DNA from: Streptomyces avicenniae
GTDB taxonomy: Bacteria; Actinomycetota; Actinomycetes; Streptomycetales; Streptomycetaceae
Length of the DNA stretch: 64,000 bases
Direction of reading: 5' to 3'
Assembly: GCF_000719135.1 (NCBI RefSeq)
Contig: NZ_JOEK01000002.1
Coordinates: forward strand, 62,001 to 126,000
Shown: piece after piece, positions 8,140 to 15,487 of the stretch
Layout: each line of letters begins with the position of its first letter
How positions within the stretch are numbered: the stretch's first letter is position 1
Position numbers and translations under genes: made by a program
The notes under the pieces: model-generated
The model's database searches: none
What the model saw: only the letters and a program-made list of their open reading frames with translations
Told to the model about the DNA's origin: nothing

Positions 8140-8343
8140 ATGGCTGAGACAGCGGACGAGTGCCCCGGACCGCATCGGCAGTGCCAGGCGTGCACGGGGC
8201 AGCGCGTCGAGTTCCGGGAGACCCTGTACGTGCCCGCGTCGGGCCCGGGGCAGGGCGTGGCCGCGCCGCACCTGTGCTGGCACTGCAAGGGACGCGGGTA
8301 CTACTGCCAGGCGCTGCTGCGCTGCACCCCGCCGCACGAGTGA
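8140..8343 (+). CDS. Small cysteine-rich zinc-finger-like protein
   Basis: A 67-residue protein with eight cysteines. CQACTGQ and CWHCKGRGYYC resemble the CxxCxGxG repeats of the DnaJ zinc domain, although here there are only two main knuckles with extra cysteines on either side. It would bind one or two zinc ions and might act as a chaperone-like or redox adaptor, but no partner is suggested. The ATG at 8140 follows GAGGGGGA. The palindrome GTAACGTTAC (8031-8040) lies upstream and may be regulatory. The stop is three bases from the end of a convergent small gene. Confidence 0.65.
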   Translation: MAETADECPGPHRQCQACTGQRVEFRETLYVPASGPGQGVAAPHLCWHCKGRGYYCQALLRCTPPHE

Positions 8344-8346
8344 CCG

Positions 8347-8538
8347 TCAGACGGCGAGCCGACGTACGACGTCCGCGTCCCAGCCGGTGAGCCGCGCGAC
8401 CTCGGCCTCGGCCGCGCCACCCGGCACCTCCTGCATCAACCTGACCGCTTCGGCCCGTACGTCCTCCCGCGCCGCGACGACGGCGTCCTCGGCCTCACGG
8501 CAACGCTGCACGGCGAGTTCAAGCTTGGCACTGTCCAT
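8347..8538 (-). CDS. Small helical hypothetical protein
   Basis: A 63-residue protein. The first 40 residues form a charged helix with heptad-like spacing (LELAVQRCREAEDAVVAARE), likely a short coiled coil. The tail (EAEVARLTGWDADVVRRLAV) looks like a helix-turn-helix-sized fragment. Family unknown. The ATG at 8538 has GTGGAG about eight bases upstream. A perfect 11-bp hairpin lies just upstream (8556-8581), and the CRISPR mini-array begins beyond it. Confidence 0.55.
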   Translation of the reverse strand: MDSAKLELAVQRCREAEDAVVAAREDVRAEAVRLMQEVPGGAAEAEVARLTGWDADVVRRLAV

Positions 8539-8555
8539 GCACTCCACGTGCCCGG

Positions 8556-8581
8556 CCCGCAGCTGAGCAATCAGCTGCGGG
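8556..8581. other. Perfect 11-bp inverted repeat
   Basis: CCCGCAGCTGA and TCAGCTGCGGG flank a GCAA tetraloop. It lies between the end of the CRISPR mini-array and the small helical gene. It could terminate transcription coming from the array or act as an operator for the small gene. Confidence 0.5.
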
Positions 8582-8624
8582 CACGGGGGCGTTGGCCGGG
8601 CCGACGCCGACGCCCGCCCGGGCA

Positions 8625-8835
8625 ACTGCCATCCCCGCGGGTACGGGGAGCAGTAGAGGGGCCAGCGGGTGGCGAAGCCCGGCACGGGAACATCCCCGCG
8701 CATACGGGGAGCAGGAGCCCGGCCCAGCCTGTGCTGGCGCCGTGCCGGGAACATCCCCGCGCATAGGGGGAGCAGAGCAAGTGACCTGCGGGTTCATCCG
8801 TGGTCAGGTGTCACTTTGCTCATTTTACCTTCGCC
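8625..8835 (-). CRISPR. Type I-E CRISPR mini-array: leader, three repeats, two spacers
   Basis: Read on the minus strand, a 60-base leader (8835-8776) precedes repeats at 8775-8747, 8714-8686 and 8653-8625. The period is exactly 61 bases (29-base repeat, 32-base spacer). The repeat CTGCTCCCCG(TATG)CGCGGGGATGTTCCC has the I-E stem. The first copy has one change. The last matches 22 of 24 bases at its leader-side end and is decayed at the outer five, as expected for a trailer-end repeat. The spacers are 8715-8746 and 8654-8685. No cas gene is in the window. Confidence 0.85.
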
Positions 8836-9384
8836 GCCCCCGACGCCCGAGCCCGTGGCGCCGGGTGCGGCAGCCGTCCCCTCCTTCGTCGGCACGGGGA
8901 GCCAGGCCGTCACCGCGGCGCCCTCCCGCGTCGGGGCGATGCCCCGGGACGCCAGGAGGCGCAGCACCGCCGCGTTGTCGGGCGTCGTGCTCACGAACAC
9001 GGCCGTGAAGCCCGCCGCGCGGGCCTCGGACAGCAGCCCGGCCAGCACCGCCGCCCCCACGCCCGCGCCCCGCCGCGAGCGGCCGATCCACACGCCCGCC
9101 TCCGCGCCGTCCGCCCGCCCCTCGACCGGGCACAGCCGCGCCGCCCCGACGACCGTCTCCCCCGCCACGACGGCGTACGTACGCTCCACCGGCTCGTCCG
9201 CCAGCGCGCGCGACCGGTGGAACCCCAGGAACGCAGACCGCCGTTCCGCCGTCCACCCCGGTGGCCCGGCCACCTCCGGCATCACCTCGCCTGGCGCCGC
9301 GTCCGCGACGGCGGCGTCGAGCAGCAGCCGCAACAGGCCCTCGTCCAGCGGCCTCAGCCGTACGTCGGTACGCATGCCGCCCAT
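8794..9384 (-). CDS. GNAT-family N-acetyltransferase
   Basis: A protein of about 196 residues. The acetyl-CoA site is recognisable as VWIGRSRRGAGVGAAVLAGLL (an R/Q-x-x-G-x-G/A signature near residue 110), preceded by VVAGETVVGAARL and followed by AVFVSTTPDNAAVLRLLASRG. The substrate is unknown. The start is either the ATG at 9384 (GGGTGGGA just upstream) or the one at 9375. The last 14 codons are read out of the CRISPR leader (8794-8835), so the original C-terminus may have been replaced when the array arrived. Confidence 0.75.
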   Translation of the reverse strand: MGGMRTDVRLRPLDEGLLRLLLDAAVADAAPGEVMPEVAGPPGWTAERRSAFLGFHRSRALADEPVERTYAVVAGETVVGAARLCPVEGRADGAEAGVWIGRSRRGAGVGAAVLAGLLSEARAAGFTAVFVSTTPDNAAVLRLLASRGIAPTREGAAVTAWLPVPTKEGTAAAPGATGSGVGGGEGKMSKVTPDHG

Positions 9385-9446
9385 CGTCCCACCCGGGCCG
9401 CGAACGCCACCGAAAAGAGTGAGCAGCCGTCCCCATCCGCACAGAT

Positions 9447-9484
9447 GCCCCCGCCATCCCCTCGTCACGGAGGGGGGCGGGGGC
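9447..9484 (-). terminator. Hairpin terminator after dps
   Basis: GCCCCCGCC pairs with GGCGGGGGC (9 bp), and an inner CCCCTC/GAGGGG stem stacks on it beyond a two-base bulge. It lies directly downstream of the Dps gene on the minus strand. Confidence 0.55.
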
Positions 9485-9506
9485 TTCTCCTGGCGACCGA
9501 CCGGGC

Positions 9507-9980
9507 TCAGACGGCGTTCTCCGCGCGGAACATCCAGGCGTGCTTCTCCAGGTCCTGCGTGACCGCGATCAGCAGGTCCTCCGACACCCGGTCGGCCTCC
9601 GCGACCTCGGCCATCCGTTCCCGCATCCGCACGACGACCGCGCCCAGCGCGTCCACCATCGTGCCCACGGCGTCCGTGTCCCGCTGCCAGCCCTCCGGCG
9701 CCTTCGCGATCCCCGTCCCGGCGGCCACGGTGCCCGCCCGGCCGTCCGGGGCGATGCCGAGGGCCGCGGCCCGCTCGGCGACCGTGTCGGAGTGCGTACG
9801 CGCCGAGGCGACGACCTCGTCCAGCTGGAGGTGGACGGAGCGGAACCGGGGACCGATGACGTTCCAGTGCGTCTGCTTGGCGACCAGCGAGAGATCGACC
9901 AGATCGACGAGCGCGCCCTGGAGCGCCTCGCCGACCGTCTTGAGCGCGGCGTCCGGCAGTGTGCTCTTCACGGCGTCCAT
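9507..9980 (-). CDS. Dps-family ferritin-like DNA-protection protein
   Basis: A 157-residue protein of typical Dps length. Ferroxidase-site residues sit at the expected spacing: His38 (KQTHWN), His50 and Asp54 (SVHLQLDE), Asp65 and Glu69. Dps dodecamers oxidise Fe(II) with hydrogen peroxide at subunit interfaces, store the iron, and in many species coat DNA in stationary phase. There is no long lysine-rich tail, so any DNA binding would be weak or use the N-terminus. The ATG follows AAAGGGGA. It is a single-gene unit with its own terminator. Confidence 0.92.
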   Translation of the reverse strand: MDAVKSTLPDAALKTVGEALQGALVDLVDLSLVAKQTHWNVIGPRFRSVHLQLDEVVASARTHSDTVAERAAALGIAPDGRAGTVAAGTGIAKAPEGWQRDTDAVGTMVDALGAVVVRMRERMAEVAEADRVSEDLLIAVTQDLEKHAWMFRAENAV

Positions 9981-10060
9981 ACGACGTCCCCTTTCGAGGT
10001 GATGTGTCCTACCTCGCTGCGGCTACCCCGGATGCGCGGACGAAACCGGGGGCCGGGGCG

Positions 10061-10852
10061 TCAGTACGGGCGCGGGTAGCCGTAGCCGCCCGGCCGCGGG
10101 TCGGCGCCGTCAGGACCCGGCACAGGACCGGCGGCCCCCGCGGGCGCGTCGCGGTCGTAGAACGGCCGGGTGTTCGCGCGCAGCCACATCGCGACCGGGT
10201 CGTAGCCGTCCGCCATGGCGACGGTGCCGACCGGCAGGCCGTCCGGCACGGCGGTGATCGCCTCCAGCATCATCCGCCGCACCGCCTCGGCGGTCCGCTC
10301 GCCGGGGTCGTCCACGTCGAGCCCGATGACGAGGTACGCCTCGCCCAGGGCGGGCTGCACCCAGGCGCGCCGCAGGCTGCGGACCACGGGGGTGCGGCCC
10401 GCGTGCGTGACGAGCTGCGCGTAGAACGCGTCCGCGCGCACGCCGGGTTCGCCGATGCGCAACGGCCCGGCGGGCAGCCGGTCGAGGCCCCCCGCTATCC
10501 GCCGCAGGTCGAGCCAGGGGATGCCGATGCCGCCGCCGGGGGCGTGGGGGTTGAGCCACAGGCCCCAGTGGTCGGGGTAGAGGGCGGCGGCGATGTCGAT
10601 GCCGCCGACGACCTCGTGGGCGCGGTTCCAGCCGCTGGCGGCCAGCTCGCGTTCCGACGTGACGCAGGGCGCGTAGCCGTGCCCGGCGACCTCGACGCTG
10701 CCGTACTGCGCCTCGGGTTCGCCGGAGCGGCCGTGCCACAGCAGCATCCACACGTCGGTACGGGCGAGGGCGGCCAGCAGTTCCTCGTACGCGTCCAGGC
10801 GGTCGGCCGTGATCCGGGGAAGCAGCTCCTCAACGCCTTGCACCGCACTCAC
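10061..10852 (-). CDS. SseB-family protein, paralog of its upstream neighbour
   Basis: A 263-residue protein starting at the GTG at 10852, with AGGAGGA about ten bases upstream. It has an N-terminal helical part (LLPRITADRLDAYEELLAAL), a central beta-rich region, and ends with a motif close to that of the next gene (VAMWLRANTRPFYDRD versus VDWLRACVQPFYDRD), followed by a Gly/Pro-rich tail. SseB proteins were named from serine sensitivity in E. coli, and their biochemical role is unclear. The two paralogs are separated by 92 bases and probably form one transcription unit divergent from the glycine riboswitch. Confidence 0.7.
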   Translation of the reverse strand: MSAVQGVEELLPRITADRLDAYEELLAALARTDVWMLLWHGRSGEPEAQYGSVEVAGHGYAPCVTSERELAASGWNRAHEVVGGIDIAAALYPDHWGLWLNPHAPGGGIGIPWLDLRRIAGGLDRLPAGPLRIGEPGVRADAFYAQLVTHAGRTPVVRSLRRAWVQPALGEAYLVIGLDVDDPGERTAEAVRRMMLEAITAVPDGLPVGTVAMADGYDPVAMWLRANTRPFYDRDAPAGAAGPVPGPDGADPRPGGYGYPRPY

Positions 10853-10944
10853 TCGGGCCTGTCCTCCTCGCTCTCGGCTGCGGCGCGCGTGCCGGGCACG
10901 GCTGCGCGTGAGGTGTGCCACCGCGTGGGAAGGTCTCCTGCGCC

Positions 10945-11712
10945 TCAGACATCGCGGTCGTAGAACGGCTGCACGCACGCCCGGAGCCAGTCCACCACAG
11001 GGTCGTCGGCCGCATCCAGAAGGACCAGTTGTACCGGCCAGACGACGGGCTGCCGGGCAAGGGCGCGGCCGAGCGCGTCGTGGACGACGGCGCGCTGCGT
11101 CTCGTCCAGTGTGTCCATCTCTATGCCGACGAAGAGGGACGGTGCCGCGCCCTCGGCGCTGGCCAGGCCGCGCCGTGCGGTGCGCACCGGCGCGAGGGCG
11201 GACAGCTCGCCCGCGACGGCGCGCAGGAAGTCGATCGGGTCGTCCTGCCAGTCCGGCTGGAAAAGGCGCATCCGCGCGCCGCTGGGCACACCGGGCGTGC
11301 GCTCCCCGGGCGTGACGCGGCACAGCTCGGCGACGGCGACGGGCGGCACGGGGATGCCGACGGTGCCGCCGGGGTTGACGGCGACGCCGACGGCGGGCGG
11401 CAGGCCGCGCGCGAACTCCCAGGCGGGCGCGACGGCGAACGGGAGGTGGGAGGCGCCGCCCAGGTGCAGCTGCTCGGCCGAGCTGAAGACCGGCACGAAC
11501 AGGCCGCCGTTCAGCTGGACCGTGGGCAGGTCGAGGTTTCTGCTCTCGCGGCTGCCGCCCTCGGGCAGCGGCACCCACAGGGCGCTGCGGGCGAGCACCT
11601 TGAGCAGTCTCGGGCCCGCGTCGGGCACGCCGAGGGAGGCGGCCAGCGCCTCTTCCAGCTCATTGCTCGGCCAGCCGCCGCCGAAGCCGGGCCCCTGCCT
11701 GGGAACGGTCAT
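10945..11712 (-). CDS. SseB-family protein (enhanced serine sensitivity)
   Basis: A 255-residue protein with an N-terminal SseB domain (LLKVLARSALWVPLPEGG, LFVPVFSSAEQLHLGG, VNPGG) and a C-terminal SseB_C-like domain ending VVDWLRACVQPFYDRDV. The family is named for a serine-sensitivity phenotype and its activity is not established. The position is suggestive, because it is divergent from glycine cleavage and serine dehydratase genes. It is probably co-transcribed with the paralog downstream. Confidence 0.75.
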   Translation of the reverse strand: MTVPRQGPGFGGGWPSNELEEALAASLGVPDAGPRLLKVLARSALWVPLPEGGSRESRNLDLPTVQLNGGLFVPVFSSAEQLHLGGASHLPFAVAPAWEFARGLPPAVGVAVNPGGTVGIPVPPVAVAELCRVTPGERTPGVPSGARMRLFQPDWQDDPIDFLRAVAGELSALAPVRTARRGLASAEGAAPSLFVGIEMDTLDETQRAVVHDALGRALARQPVVWPVQLVLLDAADDPVVDWLRACVQPFYDRDV

Positions 11713-11796
11713 GCACGCACCCTAACGGCTGTGCCCGTCCGGCCGTGCCCGCAGGTTCGTGCGATGATGTGCCGACAACCGCATACCGGCCGTTCG

Positions 11797-12006
11797 ACCT
11801 CGCGCGGGAGAGTCCCCGCCGTGCCGGGGCGCCGAAGGAGCAAGTCCTCCCTTGAATCTCTCAGGCCCCGATACCGCGCGCGGAAGGCGAATCTGAAAAG
11901 CGGACCACCGCCCGGTGACGGGCGTGGGTCCCACCCACGGTGCAAGCCGCCGCCCACGGGCCGCAGGCGAACCTCTCAGGTGCAGACGACAGATGGGGAG
12001 GACCCG
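11797..12006 (+). promoter_or_regulatory. Tandem glycine riboswitch upstream of gcvT
   Basis: Two aptamer cores are visible. The first runs from about 11801 (GCGCGGGAGAGTCCC) through GCCGAAGGAGCAA to CTCTCAGGCCC near 11865. The second runs from about 11888 (GCGAATCTGAAAAGCGG) through GGTGCAAGCC to ACCTCTCAGGTGCAGACGAC and AGATGGGGAGG near 12003. The short linker between the two cores is typical of cooperative tandem glycine riboswitches. The gcvT start is about 70 bases downstream, and glycine binding is expected to turn the gcv genes on. Confidence 0.93.
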
Positions 12007-12076
12007 GGACGGGCGCCGTCCCGCCGTCCTCACCCCACCCATCCGCCGATCGCACGCGCACCCAGGGAGCGAGCCC

Positions 12077-13201
12077 ATGACGGACGACATCCTCAGCAGG
12101 ACCACCGCGCTGGACGCCACGCACCGCGCGCTGGGCGCGACCATGACCGACTTCGCCGGGTGGTCGATGCCGCTGCGGTACGGGAGCGAGCGCGCGGAGC
12201 ACGTGGCGGTGCGGACGGCCGCGGGGCTCTTCGACCTGTCGCACATGGGCGAGGTGACGGTGAGCGGCCCCGAGGCGGGCGCGTTCCTGGACCACGCGCT
12301 GGTGGGCCACCTGTCGGCGCTCGCCGTGGGCCGCGCGCGGTACACGATGATCTGTGACGCGGCGGGCGGCATCCTCGACGACCTGATCGTCTACCGGCTC
12401 GCGGAGGACCGCTACCTGGTGGTGGCGAACGCGGCGAACGCCGCCGCGGTGCTCGCCGCCCTCACCGCACGCGCGGCCGACTTCGACGCCGACGTGCGCG
12501 ACGACCGGGACGCGTACGCGCTGATCGCCGTGCAGGGCCCGCGCGCGCCGGAGATCCTGGGGCGGCTCACGGACGCGGACCTGGCCGGGTTGAGGTACTA
12601 CGCCGGGCTGCCGGGGACGGTCGCGGACCGGCCGGTGATGATCGCCCGCACCGGCTACACGGGCGAGGACGGCTTCGAACTTTTCTGCGACCCGGCGGAC
12701 GCCCCGGCGCTGTGGGCCGCGCTGACGGAGGCGGGCCGGGACGACGGCCTGGTCCCGTGCGGCCTCGCGTGCCGCGACACGCTGCGGCTGGAGGCGGGCA
12801 TGCCGCTGTACGGGCACGAGCTGTCCCTCGCCACCACCCCGTACGACGCCGGTCTCGGCCGGGTCGTGAAGCTCGCGAAGCCGGGCGGCTTCGTCGGGCG
12901 CGCCGCGCTGGCCGCAGCGGCCGAGCGGGCCGCGGAGCGCCCGCCGCGGGTGCTCACCGGCCTGGTCGCGCGCGGACGGCGGGTGCCGCGCGCCGGGTTC
13001 GCGGTGGTGGACGCGGACGGTGCGGTCGTCGGCGAGGTGACGTCAGGTGCCCCCTCCCCCACCCTCGGCCGCCCGATCGCGATGGCCTACGTCGATCCCG
13101 CCTACGCCGCGCCGGGCACCGAGGGTGTCCTGGTGGACGTCCGCGGCACGCACGAGTCCTACGACGTGGTCGCCCTGCCGTTCTACCAGCGCCGGAAGTA
13201 G
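12077..13201 (+). CDS. gcvT: Glycine cleavage system T protein (aminomethyltransferase)
   Basis: A 374-residue T protein that transfers the aminomethyl carbon from lipoyl-H protein to tetrahydrofolate, releasing ammonia. Family signatures include MTDFAGWSMPLRYG near the N-terminus, GLFDLSHMGEVTVSG, ARYTMICDAAGGILDDLIVYR with the catalytic-site aspartate, ARTGYTGEDGFELF and CRDTLRLEAGMPLYG. The ATG at 12077 follows GGGAGC. It is the first gene behind the glycine riboswitch and is followed by gcvH 24 bases later. Confidence 0.96.
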   Translation: MTDDILSRTTALDATHRALGATMTDFAGWSMPLRYGSERAEHVAVRTAAGLFDLSHMGEVTVSGPEAGAFLDHALVGHLSALAVGRARYTMICDAAGGILDDLIVYRLAEDRYLVVANAANAAAVLAALTARAADFDADVRDDRDAYALIAVQGPRAPEILGRLTDADLAGLRYYAGLPGTVADRPVMIARTGYTGEDGFELFCDPADAPALWAALTEAGRDDGLVPCGLACRDTLRLEAGMPLYGHELSLATTPYDAGLGRVVKLAKPGGFVGRAALAAAAERAAERPPRVLTGLVARGRRVPRAGFAVVDADGAVVGEVTSGAPSPTLGRPIAMAYVDPAYAAPGTEGVLVDVRGTHESYDVVALPFYQRRK

Positions 13202-13225
13202 TCCCCGATCCAGGAGAATCAGCCC

Positions 13226-13612
13226 ATGAGCAACCCCGAGCAGCTCCGCTACAGCAAGGAGCACGAGTGGCTGTCGGCCGCCGAGGACGGCGTCGCGACG
13301 GTCGGCATCACCGAGTACGCGGCGACGCAGCTGGGCGACGTGGTGTACGTCGAGCTTCCGGAGGCGGGAGCGGCCGTCACGGCGGGCGAACCGTGCGGTG
13401 AGCTGGAATCGACCAAGTCGGTCAGCGACATCTACTCCCCGATCAGCGGGACGATCACGGAGGTGAACCAGAACGTCGTGGACGATCCGGCGCTGGTCAA
13501 CTCCGAGCCGTTCGGCGACGGCTGGCTGTTCCGCGTGCGCGCCGACGAGGCGGCGGGCGAGCCGGACGACCTGCTGAGCGCCGACGAGTACGCCACCTTC
13601 ACGAGCGAGTGA
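13226..13612 (+). CDS. gcvH: Glycine cleavage system H protein
   Basis: A 128-residue lipoyl carrier. The lipoylated lysine is Lys64 in [17 protein letters not shown], and the preceding [20 protein letters not shown] and [12 protein letters not shown] are hallmarks of the H protein. It carries the methylamine group from the P protein (not in this window) to GcvT and electrons to lipoamide dehydrogenase. CAGGAGAA lies upstream of the ATG. The length is normal. Confidence 0.97.
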   Translation: MSNPEQLRYSKEHEWLSAAEDGVATVGITEYAATQLGDVVYVELPEAGAAVTAGEPCGELESTKSVSDIYSPISGTITEVNQNVVDDPALVNSEPFGDGWLFRVRADEAAGEPDDLLSADEYATFTSE

Positions 13613-13625
13613 ACGGCTGACCGCG

Positions 13626-15008
13626 GTGGCGCTCTCCGCCTTCGACCTGTTCTCCGTCGGGATCGGCCCGTCCAGCTCGCACACGGTGGGCCCGATGCGC
13701 GCCGCGCGGCTGTTCGCGCGGCGGCTGCGGAGCGAGGGGGCGCTCGCCGCGACCGCCTCGGTGCGCGCCGAGCTGTTCGGCTCGCTCGGCGCCACCGGGC
13801 ACGGGCACGGCACCCCGAAGGCCGTCCTCCTCGGCCTCGCGGGGCACGCCCCCGACACGGTGGACGTGGACCTGGCGGAGGCGGAGGTGGCCGCCGTGCG
13901 CGCGTCGGGCACGCTGCGGCTGCTCGGCGCGGAGCCGGACGGCGGGCACGCCGTGCCGTTCGCGCCGGACAAGGACCTGGTGCTGCACCGGCGGCGCTCG
14001 CTGCCCTTCCACCCGAACGGCATGACGTTCCGCGCCGCCGACGCGGCCGGGCGCACGCTGCGGGAGGCGACGTACTACTCGGTGGGCGGCGGCTTCGTCG
14101 TGGACGAGGACGCGGCGGGCGCCGACCGGATCAGGCCGGACGGCACCGAGCCGCGCCACCCGTTCCGCACGGGGGCCGAACTCCTCGCCCGCGCACGGGA
14201 GTCGGGCCTGTCGGTGTCGGGGCTGATGCTGGAGAACGAGCGGGCCTGGCGCGACGACGCGGAGATCCGGGCGGGCCTGCTGACGATCTGGGACGTCATG
14301 CGCCGCTGCGTCGAGGACGGCATGGCGCGCGAGGGCATCCTGCCCGGCGGGCTGAAGGTGCGCCGCCGCGCGGCGGCCTCGGCGCGGAAGCTGCGCGGCG
14401 AGGGCGACACGGCGGGGCGTGCCATGGAGTGGGTGACGCTCTACGCGATGGCGGTGAACGAGGAGAACGCCGCCGGGCGCCGCGTCGTCACCGCCCCGAC
14501 CAACGGCGCGGCGGGGATCATCCCTGCCGTGCTCCTCTACTACATGCGCTTCGTGCCGGGCGCGGACGAGGACGGCGTCGTCCGCTTCCTGCTGGCGGCG
14601 AGCGCGGTGGGGATGCTGTTCAAGGAGAACGCCTCGATCAGCGGCGCCGAGGTCGGCTGTCAGGGCGAGGTGGGCTCGGCCTGCTCGATGGCGGCCGGGG
14701 GTCTCGCGGAGGTGCTGGGCGGCACGCCCGAGCAGGTGGAGAACGCGGCCGAGATCGGCATCGAGCACAACCTCGGCCTGACCTGCGACCCGGTGGGTGG
14801 CCTGGTGCAGATCCCGTGCATCGAGCGCAACGGCATGGCCGCCGTCAAGGCGATCACCGCGGCCCGGATGGCGCTGCGCGGCGACGGCCGCCACCACGTC
14901 TCCCTGGACCAGGCGATCCGCACGATGAAGCAGACGGGCGCGGACATGTCCGTCAAGTACAAGGAGACGGCCCGCGGCGGCCTCGCGGTGAACATCATCG
15001 AGTGCTGA
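13626..15008 (+). CDS. sdaA: L-serine ammonia-lyase, iron-sulfur type, single chain
   Basis: A 460-residue enzyme that deaminates L-serine to pyruvate. The iron-sulfur ligands are in place: Cys345 (GCQGEVG), Cys387 and Cys398 ([13 protein letters not shown]). The protein ends in Cys460, the C-terminal cysteine that in the Legionella enzyme folds back to the cluster. SSSHTVGP near residue 16 and [10 protein letters not shown] belong to the alpha/beta domain pair. The GTG start is 13 bases after gcvH, so it is under the same glycine control. The glyA gene often found between gcvH and sdaA in Streptomyces is absent here. Confidence 0.95.
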   Translation: MALSAFDLFSVGIGPSSSHTVGPMRAARLFARRLRSEGALAATASVRAELFGSLGATGHGHGTPKAVLLGLAGHAPDTVDVDLAEAEVAAVRASGTLRLLGAEPDGGHAVPFAPDKDLVLHRRRSLPFHPNGMTFRAADAAGRTLREATYYSVGGGFVVDEDAAGADRIRPDGTEPRHPFRTGAELLARARESGLSVSGLMLENERAWRDDAEIRAGLLTIWDVMRRCVEDGMAREGILPGGLKVRRRAAASARKLRGEGDTAGRAMEWVTLYAMAVNEENAAGRRVVTAPTNGAAGIIPAVLLYYMRFVPGADEDGVVRFLLAASAVGMLFKENASISGAEVGCQGEVGSACSMAAGGLAEVLGGTPEQVENAAEIGIEHNLGLTCDPVGGLVQIPCIERNGMAAVKAITAARMALRGDGRHHVSLDQAIRTMKQTGADMSVKYKETARGGLAVNIIEC

Positions 15009-15487
15009 GCGGCGACACCTTCTCTCGGCAGAACGGGTGCATTTTTTGCCGCAAATGAACACAGATCTAGATCAAGGTTGATCACTTCTGGCCAATTCCC
15101 CGGCCGGGCTGGACAGTAGGCGTCCCTCGGTCGGCGGACCGGCTAGCGTGGTCCCCCGCCGCGGCCGGACGGACGGCCCCGGCCCGGGGGCGTGCCGACG
15201 GCGTCGCGCGTCGGGGCAGGTGGGCACTGACGTGCACCCGGTGCCGCAACATATGACGCGGACATGGGGAGCCGGGCCCCGGCGCCGCGCCGGAACACTG
15301 CGGCGACCTCTACATTTTACCTGGATGAGGCGTCGGCAAAGAAGCGGCAAAGAGTGGTAACGAAAAAACGCGGGCACCGTGGCCTGATCGTCCCGACGGA
15401 ACGGACCCGTCGTTCCCCGTGAATGGGCCGCGAGGTACGTTCGAGAAGGACGAGCTTTCCGTGCGGACCCACGAATTCGGGGGGAAT
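15009..15487. other. Gene-free stretch with regulatory-looking palindromes
   Basis: No open reading frame with convincing coding character. Near the sdaA end is the palindrome GATCAA-GG-TTGATC (15070-15083), beside GATCTAGATC. An AT-rich patch at about 15310-15366 is the likely promoter region for the regulator that follows. I could not assign -35/-10 boxes with confidence. Confidence 0.4.

Noticed and set aside
15305..15325. CATTTTACCT shared with the CRISPR leader at 8821-8830
   Set aside because: Only ten AT-rich bases match and no repeat follows, so I treat it as chance or promoter sequence.
15072..15377. Minus-strand frame in the gap after sdaA
   Set aside because: No start signal and non-protein-like composition. 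The AT-rich part looks like promoter DNA.
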